Part shown: positions 49,611-59,333 of the stretch, one piece after another | How positions within the stretch are numbered: position 1 is the first letter of the stretch | Layout: each line of letters begins with the position of its first letter | Source of the DNA: Mycetohabitans rhizoxinica HKI 454 | Lineage (GTDB): Bacteria; Pseudomonadota; Gammaproteobacteria; Burkholderiales; Burkholderiaceae | DNA: 60,600 nucleotides | Direction: 5' to 3' | Assembly: GCF_000198775.1 (NCBI RefSeq) | Contig: NC_014722.1 | Span: 661,932-722,531, forward strand | Translations under genes and position numbers: made by a program | The notes under the pieces: model-generated | Told to the model about the DNA's origin: nothing | The model's database searches: none | Seen by the model: the letters and a program-made list of their open reading frames with translations, nothing else

Positions 49611-51308
49611 TCACAGTTGTTCACGCAGCGGCAGGACGAAAAACAAACCGGTGAGCACATTGCGTGCGAGGCCGGCGTTCGGGTCGAAGTTGTACGTGAC
49701 GACATGCCCATCCTCGACGTCGGTCCAGATGAGCGGTGAAGCCGGCGCGCCGATGGTGCGCAACTGGGCCTGTTCCTCGGGCGTGGCCAGGCGCAGCTGG
49801 TAGCTGAATGCGGGGGCGATCGCGCGTTCGAACAGCCGCGCCTGCTGCTCGGCGAGCGCCTTGCTATGGATGAACAACGCTAACTCCGTATTCAAATGGA
49901 TTGAGCGAGGGTCGAGGTTCATCGAGCCGATGACCAGTGTCTCGCGATCGATCACATAGGCTTTCGTGTGCAGGCTCGAGCGGGAGCGGGAGCCGCTGAT
50001 GCCGGGCGTTGCACGGCCGTTGCGCGCGGTCGACTTGAATTCGTAGAGCTGTGCGCCGGCGCGCAACAGCGGTTCGCGGTACGGTGCATAGCCTGCCTGC
50101 ACGGCGGGGGCGTCGGTCGCTGCTAGCGAATTAGTCAGTACCGCCACCCGCACGCCACGGCCGACCAATTGACGCGTCAAGGCGACGACGCTATCGTGGG
50201 GCACGAAGTACGGCGAAATCGCCAGCACTTCGCTGCGCGCGGCAAGAACCCGTTCCATCAGGCGCTTGATCGGTGCACTCTCATAGTGCCCGACCGGCAG
50301 CTTCGCCTTGCGCGGGGAATCAACAGCGAGTTGTGCAGGCGCCCACGTCAGGCCCAACTGGCCAAGACGGATCTGCTGCGCGAGCGGCGTCGCATTCAGC
50401 GGCCTTGCGCCGAACGCATTGGCAGCCTGCCGCCAGTGCTGACGCAACTCCACGCGCACCTTCTCGATATCGCGCGCAGCGAAGTGCTGCCGGTTCAGCG
50501 CCTTGAGTGGATAGGCCAGGTCGCTGTTCCAGTACTCGTCAAAGCTTGCCGAGATCCCAGCGACGATCGGGCCGGCGGCGAACACGTCCAGATCTCGGAA
50601 GTCCAGATCTGCGCTGGCGTTGAAGTAGGCATCGCCAAGATTGCGTCCGCCGATGATCGCGATCTGGTTGTCGGCGATCATCGCCTTGTTATGCATCCGG
50701 TGTGTCAGCTTGTCTAGGTTCGTCAGCAGGTTCGCCATTTTGTCCAGCAAGCCGGCATCGGCGCACGAGAACGGATTGAACACACGGATCTCGATGCTCG
50801 AATGCAGGTTCAGCGCGGCCATCGTCTTGTCGATGTCCTTAAAATTCAAGTCATCGACCAGCATGCGCACGCGCACGCCATGATCGGCCGCGTAAAGCGC
50901 CGTGGCCAGCAGCAGCTTGCCAGTGTTGTCTTTTTCAGCGATGTAGTACTGCAAATCCAATGTGCGCGTGGCCGCGTGCGCGAGTGCAATGCGCATTCGC
51001 AGCGCGTCGGTGCCGTCGGCGAGCAAGCGGAATCCGTCCAGGCCGCCATGGGCCGACGAGGCTGCCCGCACGACACGTGACAGTGGCGTGACGGTGTCGC
51101 CAGACAGCGCACGGGTCACCGGCGCTGCACGTGCACCAGGCTGCGGCAGATGCGTCGTGCAGCCGGCACACAGCATCGATGAAATCGCGAGCAGCAGCAT
51201 GGCCAGCAGCATCGCCCGCCGTCGTGCCGCCGCGCCGGTCGTAGCCACATATGTCGCCGTGACCGGCTGGCGCATCCGGGGGACCCGGGTGTGAGCCGGA
51301 AGGCCCAT
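49611..51308 (-). CDS. Phospholipase D-family (cardiolipin synthase-like) lipoprotein candidate
   Basis: The 565-residue protein has two HKD motifs: [21 protein letters not shown] and [25 protein letters not shown] hydrophobic N-terminal segment ([19 protein letters not shown]) ends in Cys with Gly at -1 and Ala at -2, so it may be lipidated, although Cys at -3 is unusual. It probably acts on phospholipids at the periplasmic face. The start is uncertain: ATG at 51308 is used, and the frame extends to 51440. Confidence 0.88.
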   Translation of the reverse strand: MGLPAHTRVPRMRQPVTATYVATTGAAARRRAMLLAMLLLAISSMLCAGCTTHLPQPGARAAPVTRALSGDTVTPLSRVVRAASSAHGGLDGFRLLADGTDALRMRIALAHAATRTLDLQYYIAEKDNTGKLLLATALYAADHGVRVRMLVDDLNFKDIDKTMAALNLHSSIEIRVFNPFSCADAGLLDKMANLLTNLDKLTHRMHNKAMIADNQIAIIGGRNLGDAYFNASADLDFRDLDVFAAGPIVAGISASFDEYWNSDLAYPLKALNRQHFAARDIEKVRVELRQHWRQAANAFGARPLNATPLAQQIRLGQLGLTWAPAQLAVDSPRKAKLPVGHYESAPIKRLMERVLAARSEVLAISPYFVPHDSVVALTRQLVGRGVRVAVLTNSLAATDAPAVQAGYAPYREPLLRAGAQLYEFKSTARNGRATPGISGSRSRSSLHTKAYVIDRETLVIGSMNLDPRSIHLNTELALFIHSKALAEQQARLFERAIAPAFSYQLRLATPEEQAQLRTIGAPASPLIWTDVEDGHVVTYNFDPNAGLARNVLTGLFFVLPLREQL

Positions 51309-51581
51309 GGTTCGACACCCGCTTGCGCTCACGTTTGCTCCGATCTGGCCGGCGCTCGCCGGCGTATTGGTTGCAGCCCGCCGGTACTCGAGCGGTGCCG
51401 TCTGCTGCCGCGCCGCTTCACGCTGTACCCCGCTGTGCACTGCTGCATGGCGCTGAGTGGCGCTGCGCGCGGCGGTTCCGCGCGGATATTCATTTTATTT
51501 GAATTTGGCCCGTTGCCGGTATGGCTTGCCGGCTGGTGTGCGCGTGACGCGCGGGCGTCGCCGGGGCGATCCGCCACGCCG

Positions 51582-52988
51582 TTATGCCGCGGGGCCACGT
51601 CCAAGCGCTCGGCTTTTCCAGTAAAACCGGGCGACCATTAGGCACGCGACCGTAGCCAGCCCCGCGGCCAGGCCCCACCATAATCCCTTCGCGCCTAGGC
51701 CGGCATGGAAGGTGAGCCAATAGCCGGTCGGATAGCCGATGCCCCAGTAGCCGGTGGCGGCCAGCAGCATGGGCACGCGCGTGTCGCGCAGTCCACGCAG
51801 GCAACCGGCTCCAACGGTTTGTAGTCCGTCCACGATCTGGAACACGGCTGCCACCGCCAGCAGCGACGCGGCCAGCGAGATCGTCGCCGCATTGGACGGC
51901 TCCTGCGGGTTTAGATAAAGCGCGATGATGCCGTGCGGCACCCACGTTATCACGGCGCCGGACGCCGCCATGAAGCCGCCCCCCAGCGCCAGCGCGACGA
52001 ACCCGGCGCGGCGGGCCTCGACGGGATGGCGTGCGCCCGCCCAGTACCCGACCCGAACATTGGCGGCCTGCGCAATGGCCAGCGGCACCATGAAAGTGAT
52101 CGATGCGACGTTCAGCGCAATCTGGTGCGCCGCGAGGGCGGCTGCGCCGAGTGTGCCCACTGCCAGACTCGTCGCGAGGAACAGCATCGTCTCGACACCG
52201 TACGTCACGGCGACCGGCCAGCCAACTGAGAGCAATTCGGACATCACGGACCAGCGCGGGCGGCGCGAGCCGGCGACGAAGGGCCGGAATCGCTCGGGCA
52301 GGTGCAACAGCGCGAGCAGCACGAGCGCGGTCAGCCAGATCGTGATCGTCGTGGCCGCCGCGGAGCCGAGAAACCCCATGCGCGGCAAGCCCCACGCGCC
52401 CTGGATCAACCCGTAGTTCAAGAAGCCGTTCAACGCGACGCCCCCCACCGATACCCACAACAGCCGTCGCGCTGCGCCGATCGCTGGCAGGAACGCGCGC
52501 ATCATGCCGATGCCGATCAGGCTGCCCAGTGCCGCCCAACGCAACACGCGCGCGTATTGGCCGACAGGTTCAGCCAACGCCGACGGCTGGCCTGCTGCTA
52601 CCAGCAGCGGTGTTGCGAAGCTCAGCAGCACGAATGCCGGCACCGCCAGTACCAGCGATAGCGCAAGGCCCGTCCAGTAGATCGACGGCACGCGATGCTC
52701 TGCCTGGGCTCCGCGCGCTTGTGCGACCGTCACGCTGACCGACTGGAGCACGCCTTGTAGCAGGGTCATGGTAGTGAAAAACAGCGCGGCGCCGAGTCCG
52801 CCGGCTGCCAGCGCGTCGGGACCCAGCGAGCCAAGCAGGATCGTGTCGGTGACGCCCATCGCCATTTGCGACAGCTGCGCGATGGCGAGCGGCGCTGCCA
52901 GGCGCGCCGTCTCGGTCGCATGATGGGCGAGCGTAGGCTTGCCGTGATGGCGTGCCGGCGTGCGCTGGGCAGTACCAATATGGGTCAT
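51582..52988 (-). CDS. MATE-family (NorM-like) multidrug/Na+ antiporter
   Basis: The 468-residue protein has about twelve membrane segments. The N-terminal LAAPLAIAQLSQMAMGVTDTILLGSLGPDALAAGGLG and the mid-protein repeat LLSVGWPVAVTYGVETMLFLATSLAVGTLGAAALAAHQIALN (both split over more than one helix) are the two MATE half signatures. It is followed by the phospholipase D gene on the same strand after about 270 bases. Confidence 0.93.
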   Translation of the reverse strand: MTHIGTAQRTPARHHGKPTLAHHATETARLAAPLAIAQLSQMAMGVTDTILLGSLGPDALAAGGLGAALFFTTMTLLQGVLQSVSVTVAQARGAQAEHRVPSIYWTGLALSLVLAVPAFVLLSFATPLLVAAGQPSALAEPVGQYARVLRWAALGSLIGIGMMRAFLPAIGAARRLLWVSVGGVALNGFLNYGLIQGAWGLPRMGFLGSAAATTITIWLTALVLLALLHLPERFRPFVAGSRRPRWSVMSELLSVGWPVAVTYGVETMLFLATSLAVGTLGAAALAAHQIALNVASITFMVPLAIAQAANVRVGYWAGARHPVEARRAGFVALALGGGFMAASGAVITWVPHGIIALYLNPQEPSNAATISLAASLLAVAAVFQIVDGLQTVGAGCLRGLRDTRVPMLLAATGYWGIGYPTGYWLTFHAGLGAKGLWWGLAAGLATVACLMVARFYWKSRALGRGPAA

Positions 52989-53305
52989 TAAAAGCGAATC
53001 GGAAGTTAATTACTCATCTTTCATCTTAACAGCGTACTCTACTGAGGAAAAAGCCCCGGTTTGGTGTGTCCGCAATACGAAATGACGGGGTCGGTCGTCG
53101 GTTGTAAGTAAACGCTGGTAAACGAAACGACAGGTAACAATCCAAACCGTGGCGAACCTCCCGCTGTAGCGCGGGTCAGTTCAAAGGTCCGATGCGTGCA
53201 CGCTGTGCCAGGTTGTCACGCACGGGCACGTCGGCAGGCGCGTGGGAGTCGTTGCCCATGCGGCCTTGCGCCGTTTCATTGATCGACTTCGTAGGGAGGC
53301 ATCCA
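52989..53305. other. Intergenic region between MATE gene and small secreted protein gene
   Basis: This is about 317 bases between divergent genes. The part near 52990-53050 is AT-rich and may hold the MATE promoter. No other feature is recognised. Confidence 0.35.
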
Positions 53306-53707
53306 ATGACTGCAATTCGTCAAATCCGTTGTATCACGCTGGGCGCTGCGCTGGCCGCCGCCACTGTTGCCGCCTTTGCGCAAGCGCCGGTTCAAGGCGG
53401 CGGCGAGACCGCTGGTGTAGCCGTTGGCGTGGGCGCGCACAGCGCGGATTCCACGACGGGCAGCGGTGGCACGGGCACCGGCCAGCGTATTGTCGCACCG
53501 GGCCCAGTCGATCCGCTCGTGCAGAAGCGCGATGCGGAAGCGGCAGCCAACGCGGAGTACAGCGCCAACAAAAAGGCGCTCAAGCAGGAGTACCATAGCC
53601 AGTTGAAGGCGGCCAAGCAACAGCGCAAGGCGGCCAAGCGAGATGCGGCCCAGACGCTCAATGAGCAAACGGGCGGCGCGGCGGCCGACAAGGGCGCGCA
53701 AAACTGA
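53306..53707 (+). CDS. Small secreted hypothetical protein
   Basis: The 133-residue product has a signal peptide (MTAIRQIRCITLGAALAAATVAAFAQ), a Gly/Thr/Ser-rich linker and a highly charged C-terminal helix (KKALKQEYHSQLKAAKQQRKAAKRDAAQTLNEQ, in two halves) likely to be a coiled coil. GGGAGG precedes the ATG. I do not recognise a family. Confidence 0.75.
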   Translation: MTAIRQIRCITLGAALAAATVAAFAQAPVQGGGETAGVAVGVGAHSADSTTGSGGTGTGQRIVAPGPVDPLVQKRDAEAAANAEYSANKKALKQEYHSQLKAAKQQRKAAKRDAAQTLNEQTGGAAADKGAQN

Positions 53708-53744
53708 TTGGCGTTGCGGGTGGCGCCGCCGTCGCCGGTGCGCG

Positions 53745-54304
53745 CCAACCCGTCGCCTGCTGCGCCGACCTCCTTGGAGTGGCCCGGCATCGGCCCGGCG
53801 ATTGCCGCACGAGTCCTCGATGGGCTGGCGGCGGCGTTGTCCCCGATGGGCTGGCGGTGGCGTTTGATCCGTCGCGCACATTGGCCGACTGCATCCTGCC
53901 CGCGCGTGGTTGGCAAGTGCCGCGCTGATCGTCGGCTTACGCGCGCAGCACGGCGGCCGGCCCGGCGCGCTCATTGCGGTGCACCACTGGTACGAGCCTG
54001 CGGCGCACCGCTGGTACGAGCCGATGCTGCGGTCCCACTATGACGACGCGGCGGCCCGCACGGTCAAGCTTGCGCAACTTGCGCAGTTTGCCGCCCGTTA
54101 TTTCTAGGCGGAGCGGCTCCTGACCGAACTGACGCTTGATCCGCCCGAGGCGACGAGCGGGGAGGTCGGCATGCCGCAGCACTTTTCTCTTTTCAGCAGA
54201 CGCCCGGGGATCGGCACGTGTATGCACCACGCACGTGCTTTATCTTGGCTCAATGGCTGCACTACTTCGATTCGTACAGCTGGCCTGCGAGACTGTGCCA
54301 ATAG
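53745..54304 (+). pseudogene. Remnant of a UvrD/Rep-type helicase gene
   Basis: Pieces in three frames follow the order of the C-terminal third of UvrD-like helicases of Burkholderia: PGIGPAIAARVLDGL (about 53783), WYEPMLRSHYDDAAARTVKLAQLAQ (about 54019), then after a stop LTELTLDPPEATSGEVGMP (about 54118), and after a frameshift in CCCGGGGATC, DRHVYAPRTCFILAQWLHYFD ending at TAG 54302-54304. Helicase motifs IV-VI between TSGEVGMP and the final piece are deleted. No start or ATPase region remains. Family call rests on recognising these segments by eye. Confidence 0.55.
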
Positions 54305-54345
54305 CGCGCGGTGTCGGCCGCAGGAGGATCGGCACCGGGCATGGG

Positions 54346-54837
54346 TCATCTGAGCGGGATGGATTGACCCTGCACCGGTACAGCCGTCACGCTGTTCTTC
54401 GCACTGCCAGACACGACGCGATCGCTGTAGGTCAGATAGACCAGCGCATTACGCTTGCGGTCGACTACGCGCACGACATGCAATGTTTTGAAGATCAGCG
54501 ATATCCGTTCCGAAAAGATGTCGGCTTGCAGCGGCAGTGGCACCTTGAATTGCAGGGCGGCAACCTGTCGGCAGGCAATCGACGTTTCGGTCGGATCCTC
54601 GGCAACGCCCAGCGTGCCCTTAACCCCGCCGGTACGCGCGCGCGACACGTAACAAGTGACACCGTTGACGGCTGGGTCGTCATAGGCTTCGACCACGACC
54701 CGGTCCGATCCGGTAATCCGGAAATTCGTATTGACCCTGCCAATTTCTTCTGCGTCGGTCGGCGCGCACCAGCACAGCAGTGCGGCGGCGGCCAGCGCGA
54801 TACCCGTTGTCGTTCGCTTGATGCTTGACGAAGCCAT
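54346..54837 (-). CDS. creA: CreA-family periplasmic protein
   Basis: The 163-residue protein has a signal peptide (TTGIALAAAALLCWCAPTDA). The CreA core is EEIGRVNTNFRITGSDRVVVEAYDDP, CYVSRARTGGVKG and VYLTYSDRVVSGSAKNSVTAVPV. Function of the family is unknown. It ends against the helicase remnant. Confidence 0.9.
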   Translation of the reverse strand: MASSSIKRTTTGIALAAAALLCWCAPTDAEEIGRVNTNFRITGSDRVVVEAYDDPAVNGVTCYVSRARTGGVKGTLGVAEDPTETSIACRQVAALQFKVPLPLQADIFSERISLIFKTLHVVRVVDRKRNALVYLTYSDRVVSGSAKNSVTAVPVQGQSIPLR

Positions 54838-55257
54838 CGCAAGGTCCGCCCGCACGGCGTTCGGCGCGCGGACCTGAGCAGCGGCGACGGCGGTGGCTGG
54901 ATCGGACGCCGTGCGCGCCCTCCCTGGGGCGTCAGGCGGTCGGGCGGGGAAGAACGCAAAGCACGGTATCGAAAGGCAGGACGGCGTCATGGTCACCCGC
55001 AACAAGTTAGCGATCCCGGGCAGCGCACGGGTATATTTTCCAATTTACCACCAATGTCGCAACGATCGACACCGATGACGCGAGTAACCTCGTGTAACGT
55101 GAAACCGGCCCCGGCGTTTTTGGCCAACGGAGCGGCGCCGCCGTTCTTCCGTTACGCTATGGCCTCAGTTCGCTGCGCATGCGGGCCGCAACAAGTATGC
55201 GGCGTCATGCCATGCATGCGGCGCTGATCGAAACCGCCATTTTTCTTGTTTGCCACC
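54838..55257. other. Intergenic region, nothing recognised
   Basis: This is about 420 bases between divergent creA and the small secreted protein gene. No RNA, repeat or convincing coding sequence is seen. Confidence 0.35.
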
Positions 55258-55623
55258 ATGCGTGTGTTCAACCGATTGTCGCTTTGTTCCGTCAACATTC
55301 CGCTTCCGTATCGGCGTGCGCCGCGTCAGCCTTCTCCTGGTGGTGCACCGCGCCGCGGGCACTCGAGTGCCGCTCTGCTCGCCTACGCGGGCGTCGCGGC
55401 CCTCGCGTTGAGCTTGCCAGTTGTAGCGTGGGCACAAAACAAGCCTGGCGTGCCGGGCGGTATCCTGATCGATCAGTTTCGCTTCAACGAGCACCCGCAG
55501 ATGCAGTTTGCCGCTTCTGCGCCGGACCCGAAGTTCCAACATGGTTCGCCGGACGAGCGGCGGCGGCGGGCCGATCGCGGCGATCCGTCCGGCGATGCGT
55601 GCAATCTGAAGTGCGGCAAATGA
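55258..55623 (+). CDS. Small secreted hypothetical protein
   Basis: The 121-residue product (from ATG 55258; an ATG at 55246 is also in frame) has a basic start, one hydrophobic segment (SAALLAYAGVAALALSLPVVAWA) and a hydrophilic, Arg/Asp-rich remainder with two Cys near the end (CNLKCGK). The hydrophobic stretch could be a long signal peptide. No family is recognised. Confidence 0.55.
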   Translation: MRVFNRLSLCSVNIPLPYRRAPRQPSPGGAPRRGHSSAALLAYAGVAALALSLPVVAWAQNKPGVPGGILIDQFRFNEHPQMQFAASAPDPKFQHGSPDERRRRADRGDPSGDACNLKCGK

Positions 55624-55999
55624 GCCGATCAGCGCGCCGCAGCACCGGTAAGCTGGTGAGTTGTGGGTAAGCTGGGGATAACTGGCCTGCTCGCGGTGCA
55701 TAACTCCGTGGAAAACCGCTGGATAACGCGTGGACAACCTGGGCGGCGGCGTGAGCCGTACGGGGCGGCGTGTGGCTAGATACTTAGCGGCGCGCCGCGC
55801 GTAGGGTTATCCAAACATCGGCCGCTGGTTCGCAGATGTCGGCATGGTTGAGCAAACCTGTGCACAGGTGCTGCCGGTGACAAGTCATTGATAGCACCGT
55901 GGGCCTTAACCAGCCCGATTCAATTGGAGCACATATAGTCGCAGGTGTCCGTAGCCAACCGGTTAGGGGGTGACCATAGATTCTGTGTGCTGAGGTCGG
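55624..55999. other. Intergenic region with DnaA-box-like sequences
   Basis: It contains three partial DnaA boxes: TGGGGATAA (55673-55681), TGGATAAC (about 55720) and TTATCCAAA (55807-55815), plus several GTGGA-AAC words. None is the exact TTATCCACA. There is no replication gene nearby, so an origin is unlikely. Confidence 0.3.
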
Positions 56000-56985
56000 T
56001 TAAAAAATCTTAGCTGATGGCGCAAGTGAATCGTTCGCCGAACAGGATCGCGAACTAATTGGCGGCTTGCTGCCAGGTGATAGGTGGCATCTTCCAGTCC
56101 TTTTCGATGTTGCGCAAGGCCAGATTAGCGTTTGTAACTGGCATGATGAACCGATGCCCCGCGTGTTCCCGCCGCGAAGTTTTAGGCGTATGGTACGACC
56201 ATCCGGGACAGGGGCATCGGGGAGCACTTCGGGTGGGTAGGCCGTTCGTATATACGATTCGACGCACCTGGGGGCGGATAGGCGAAAAAGGGTATGACCT
56301 GTTCCCATTGGCGCTGCCACATGGCCGCGACGGTAGGGAATTTGCGGCCCCACTCGCTGTGCCAAAGCGTCGAGCGCCGCTGCCGCCGCCTCGGCCGTGA
56401 CGGCCTGATAGATCGGCTTGATCGCGGCAGCCAGAGGCTGGCGCTCCTTCCAACTGGCCAGCTTCAGCGAATTGCGGATCAGATGAACAATGCAGGTCTG
56501 AATTTGCGCAGCCGGATACACCGCCTTGTTCTTGACCGTGCCTTCGTCGCGGATCTTCAATTGAAGCGCGTCAAAATACACGATCGGATACATCGCCTCG
56601 AGTGGTCGCTGTTGCCACTGCTCGAGCTCGGCCAGTACTTCGTCGGTGACGCTCGAAATCAGATCGGGCGACACCTGAAGGCCATACAGTTCTAGCAAAT
56701 GGCCTTGGATCTCGCGCACGCTCATGCCGCGCGCATACAGGCTAATGACGTGATCGTCAAAACCGGGCAGCCGGCGCTAATATTTACCCACCCGCTGTGG
56801 CTCGAACCTGGCCTGCCGAGCACGGGGGATAGCCAAACTTCAGTTCGCCGCTGGGCGTGATCACCGTCTTGGGGCGGCTCCCGTTGCGATGATTGCCATC
56901 CTTACCTTGCTCGACTTTGCTTTCCAGATGGTGCGTCAGTTTTTTGGTCAGCCTCACTGGATGAGCCGGTAATAGACATGCACCA
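56000..56985 (-). pseudogene. IS256-family (mutator) transposase, decayed
   Basis: Reading down the minus strand: LTKKLTHHLESKVEQGKDGN and RNGSRPKTVITPSGELK (N-terminus), IPRARQARFEPQRVGKY ending at TAG where relatives have Gln, then [59 protein letters not shown] (first catalytic Asp), a direct jump to [20 protein letters not shown] (about 60 residues with the second Asp missing), then [21 protein letters not shown] and a TAG before [10 protein letters not shown]. At least two frameshifts, two stops and two internal deletions make it inactive. Terminal inverted repeats were not identified. Confidence 0.85.
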
Positions 56986-57016
56986 TTTGGCATTGAGTAC
57001 ATGCAATGTGCTAAGG

Positions 57017-57787
57017 TTAATTCATCAATTGTTCGGCAAACTGTATGATTTCCTCGGGTTGCCACTCGGTGTCACGCTCTGTAGTTTTGGCATCTTCGAG
57101 GTACAATTCGTAATCTTCGGTATCAGTTGTCCATCCTAGTGACCAAAGGCGTCGATCATCGTTCGGCGCTTTGCCTAATGCAAGAATAGCTGGCGCTTGG
57201 CCGACGCGTTGACGAGCGAAATCGGCGTAAAGTATGATCTTCCCGCCATCGGCTGCATAATCCCATACGCTTAACATACCAAGTTTTCCATTCTTCATTT
57301 TGAATACGATAGAGCCTCGTCTGCCGCCATCCGGCAGTTGGCCCAGCAGTTCCATACCGACCGTTCTCAGATTATCAGTGCGCTGGATGATTGCTGCAAG
57401 ACCTTGAGATCCGGCAGACCTAATATTCAATTTTTGATGAAGCAGCGCGTAAGCCTCACGCACTAACCCGAGGCGTTCAGGCGGACTTAAATTCGTCCTG
57501 AATTGGTCATTTTTTTCCAAAACGTTCTGATACAACATTGCCCTCACTTCGGGCGTAGGGTCTTTAGAAATAGTCAGTGCTGCGCTCGCGTTTTCCACTT
57601 CATCCCACATGTCGCTGACTACTTTTTCGCTTTGGTGTAGCGTATTGCTCACCCCATTCGCTGCTTTGCTTGCTGGCTGAACCGGGCTTATTCTATCCGT
57701 GTTCGCCTCATGTACCGGGCTTGCTGTATAGGCTTGTACCTGCCCACAAAAAACAGTCACTGTTAAAGCTAAAAAAATGGATTTCAT
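57017..57787 (-). CDS. Unknown secreted protein, second gene of cassette
   Basis: The 256-residue precursor has a signal peptide (MKSIFLALTVTVFCGQVQA). The mature part has a helical first half (SNTLHQSEKVVSDMWDEVE; NDQFRTNLSPPERLGLVREA) and a beta-rich second half (RGSIVFKMKNGKLGMLSVWD; KIILYADFARQRVGQ; DTEDYELYLEDAK). The ATG overlaps the stop of the upstream gene as ATGA, so the two are coupled. GC content is clearly lower than in core genes. No family is recognised. A partner, chaperone or immunity role for the upstream product is speculation. Confidence 0.75.
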   Translation of the reverse strand: MKSIFLALTVTVFCGQVQAYTASPVHEANTDRISPVQPASKAANGVSNTLHQSEKVVSDMWDEVENASAALTISKDPTPEVRAMLYQNVLEKNDQFRTNLSPPERLGLVREAYALLHQKLNIRSAGSQGLAAIIQRTDNLRTVGMELLGQLPDGGRRGSIVFKMKNGKLGMLSVWDYAADGGKIILYADFARQRVGQAPAILALGKAPNDDRRLWSLGWTTDTEDYELYLEDAKTTERDTEWQPEEIIQFAEQLMN

Positions 57788-58374
57788 GGCAACCACCCCA
57801 CACTCAAGTTACAATCTTCAGCCAGAGACTCGCCCAGTTTGATATTTTTTCCTCTTTCAGGATCATAGTAGCGGTGTTCGCCTTGGACTCTCCATCGGTT
57901 ACTGTACGGCGAAGCGCCAGGAATATACTCGGTTTTCTCAACAATCTCAGGTGATCCTGCGCGAGCACTATAAAGAAACCGGCGATTGTGCTCGAATCTC
58001 ATGGCGTTGCTGTTGTGCCCCCAAACAGGCAGCCCTTCAGTATAAAAGGGTGACGTTCGAGTCATTGCTCCGATCCACCCCGAAATATTTGCCCATGTAT
58101 GCCATTGTGTAATTGTTTGTTTTGCATAGAGATAATATCTGGATTGAAAGTAATCGGTTGTAATCGATTCCAAAATCCAATATCGATTCAGATCTGGCTG
58201 AGCCCAAATATTTTTAACCCATAAGGGCGCGCCTAAGAGGTAAAAAAATTCTGTTGCTACGCCTCGTAATGGACCTGGTATTTGGTCGACTCGACACGCT
58301 CGACTGAAGTAACCGATGGCGTATGCTTGGGATGCAAGCAAGAAAATAGCACACGAGAAAAATAGTTTTTTCAT
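57784..58374 (-). CDS. Unknown secreted protein, first gene of cassette
   Basis: The 196-residue precursor has a strong signal peptide (MKKLFFSCAIFLLASQAYA). The mature part is rich in Tyr, Trp and Arg (DLNRYWILESITTDYFQSRYY; QTITQWHTWANISGWIGAMT; RFEHNRRFLYSARAG; GEHRYYDPERGKNI) and has only two Cys, near the ends (RACRVD and EDCNLS), which could form a disulfide. A TAGGG lies next to the ATG and an AT-rich promoter-like stretch (TATATT) lies upstream. Low GC. I do not recognise the family. Confidence 0.75.
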   Translation of the reverse strand: MKKLFFSCAIFLLASQAYAIGYFSRACRVDQIPGPLRGVATEFFYLLGAPLWVKNIWAQPDLNRYWILESITTDYFQSRYYLYAKQTITQWHTWANISGWIGAMTRTSPFYTEGLPVWGHNSNAMRFEHNRRFLYSARAGSPEIVEKTEYIPGASPYSNRWRVQGEHRYYDPERGKNIKLGESLAEDCNLSVGWLP

Positions 58375-59107
58375 ACCCTATCCCACCATAAAAATTAATA
58401 TAGTGATATTGGATTAAGGTCCGCAACCCTCGGCCATAATGATGACACTTAAAACTCTTGAAATCGTTGTGCAAAGCATAGTCTATGAAAACGGTATGTC
58501 AAGGACGCTTTGGTCGTCGTGGATAACCCCATCGACATCAAGGTAAAAACGGCAGTGGAATTTTTGCATGCGGCACATGGCTTGCGACTTGCCCCATGGG
58601 CTGACGGCGGTCAGTCACTGAAGTTGGCCCACGCGCGCGTTCAGCCAACTGGGCAAGCATCTGGACGTATCGATCGTTTAGCGTCAGTGCGGTCCCTCAA
58701 ATTTGGAGAGACTACCGGACTGCCTTTCACAGGGTGGTCCTTCTTCAAATTGAAGATGGCCCTGAAGAGGGCTCGATAAGCTTCCCGCGCCAAAACAGCG
58801 CTGAAAACAGCAAAAACAGCCACAGGCCCACAATTTTTCACAATATGAAAAATTGATTCAAGGGAGTCAAACGGCGTAATGGCAGTTGAGCAAAATTATG
58901 TCTGCCGGAAAACCATCGCCAACTCGTTGAACGTAACTGCCGCTTGATGGGCGCGGGTCAGGGCGGGATGTCGCGCCAAGACCGACCCTATGTCGGTTTT
59001 TCCTACCTGCGCCAAAGCGAAACGGATTGCCAATCACGGACTTTAATTTTCCGGCCCCGCCGCGTTGACCGGGAATGCCTACAGGGTGCCTACATGGAGA
59101 CCAGAAA
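58375..59107. other. Accessory intergenic region between secreted cassette and tRNA-Asn
   Basis: It holds a perfect 10-base inverted repeat CAATTTTTCA / TGAAAAATTG (58831-58855), and a small terminator ACCGAC / GTCGGT with a T run (58981-59001, plus strand). A weak open frame at 58510-58779 (89 codons, non-ATG start) has no recognisable product and looks like a remnant. AT-rich, consistent with acquired DNA. Confidence 0.45.
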
Positions 59108-59141
59108 GCAAAAAGCCCAACCTCGAAGGCTGGGCTTTTTG
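59108..59141 (-). terminator. Terminator downstream of tRNA-Asn
   Basis: AAAAAGCCCA pairs with TGGGCTTTTT around a GCC-TTCG-AGG loop, leaving a U run on the minus strand. It lies 11 bases past the CCA of tRNA-Asn. Confidence 0.85.
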
Positions 59142-59151
59142 ATTGATTTTT

Positions 59152-59227
59152 TGGCTCCCCGACCTGGGCTCGAACCAGGGACCTACGGATTAACAGTCCG
59201 GCGCTCTACCGACTGAGCTATCGGGGA
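59152..59227 (-). tRNA. tRNA-Asn (GTT)
   Basis: This is a 76-nt cloverleaf. The acceptor stem TCCCCGA / TCGGGGA is closed, the anticodon loop reads CTGTTAA with GTT, the T-arm is GGTTCGAGCCC, and CCA is encoded. Its 3' side faces the accessory segment at 55.6-59.1 kb, the usual side for island insertion. Confidence 0.97.
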
Positions 59228-59333
59228 ACAGCAGAGAAGTGGAATTCTATCGGCGTCTTATCGTCTTGTCAACAGGTGGCGCGTCGAAGCGTGGTGTCAT
59301 GGATTATCGACGAACCCGGCGCGCGCGCCCTGC

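Noticed and set aside
55624..55999. Replication origin
   Set aside because: DnaA-like words are imperfect and there is no dnaA, rep or par gene in the window.
58510..58779. 89-codon plus-strand open frame as a gene
   Set aside because: No ATG start, no ribosome site and no recognisable product; kept only as part of the accessory intergenic region.
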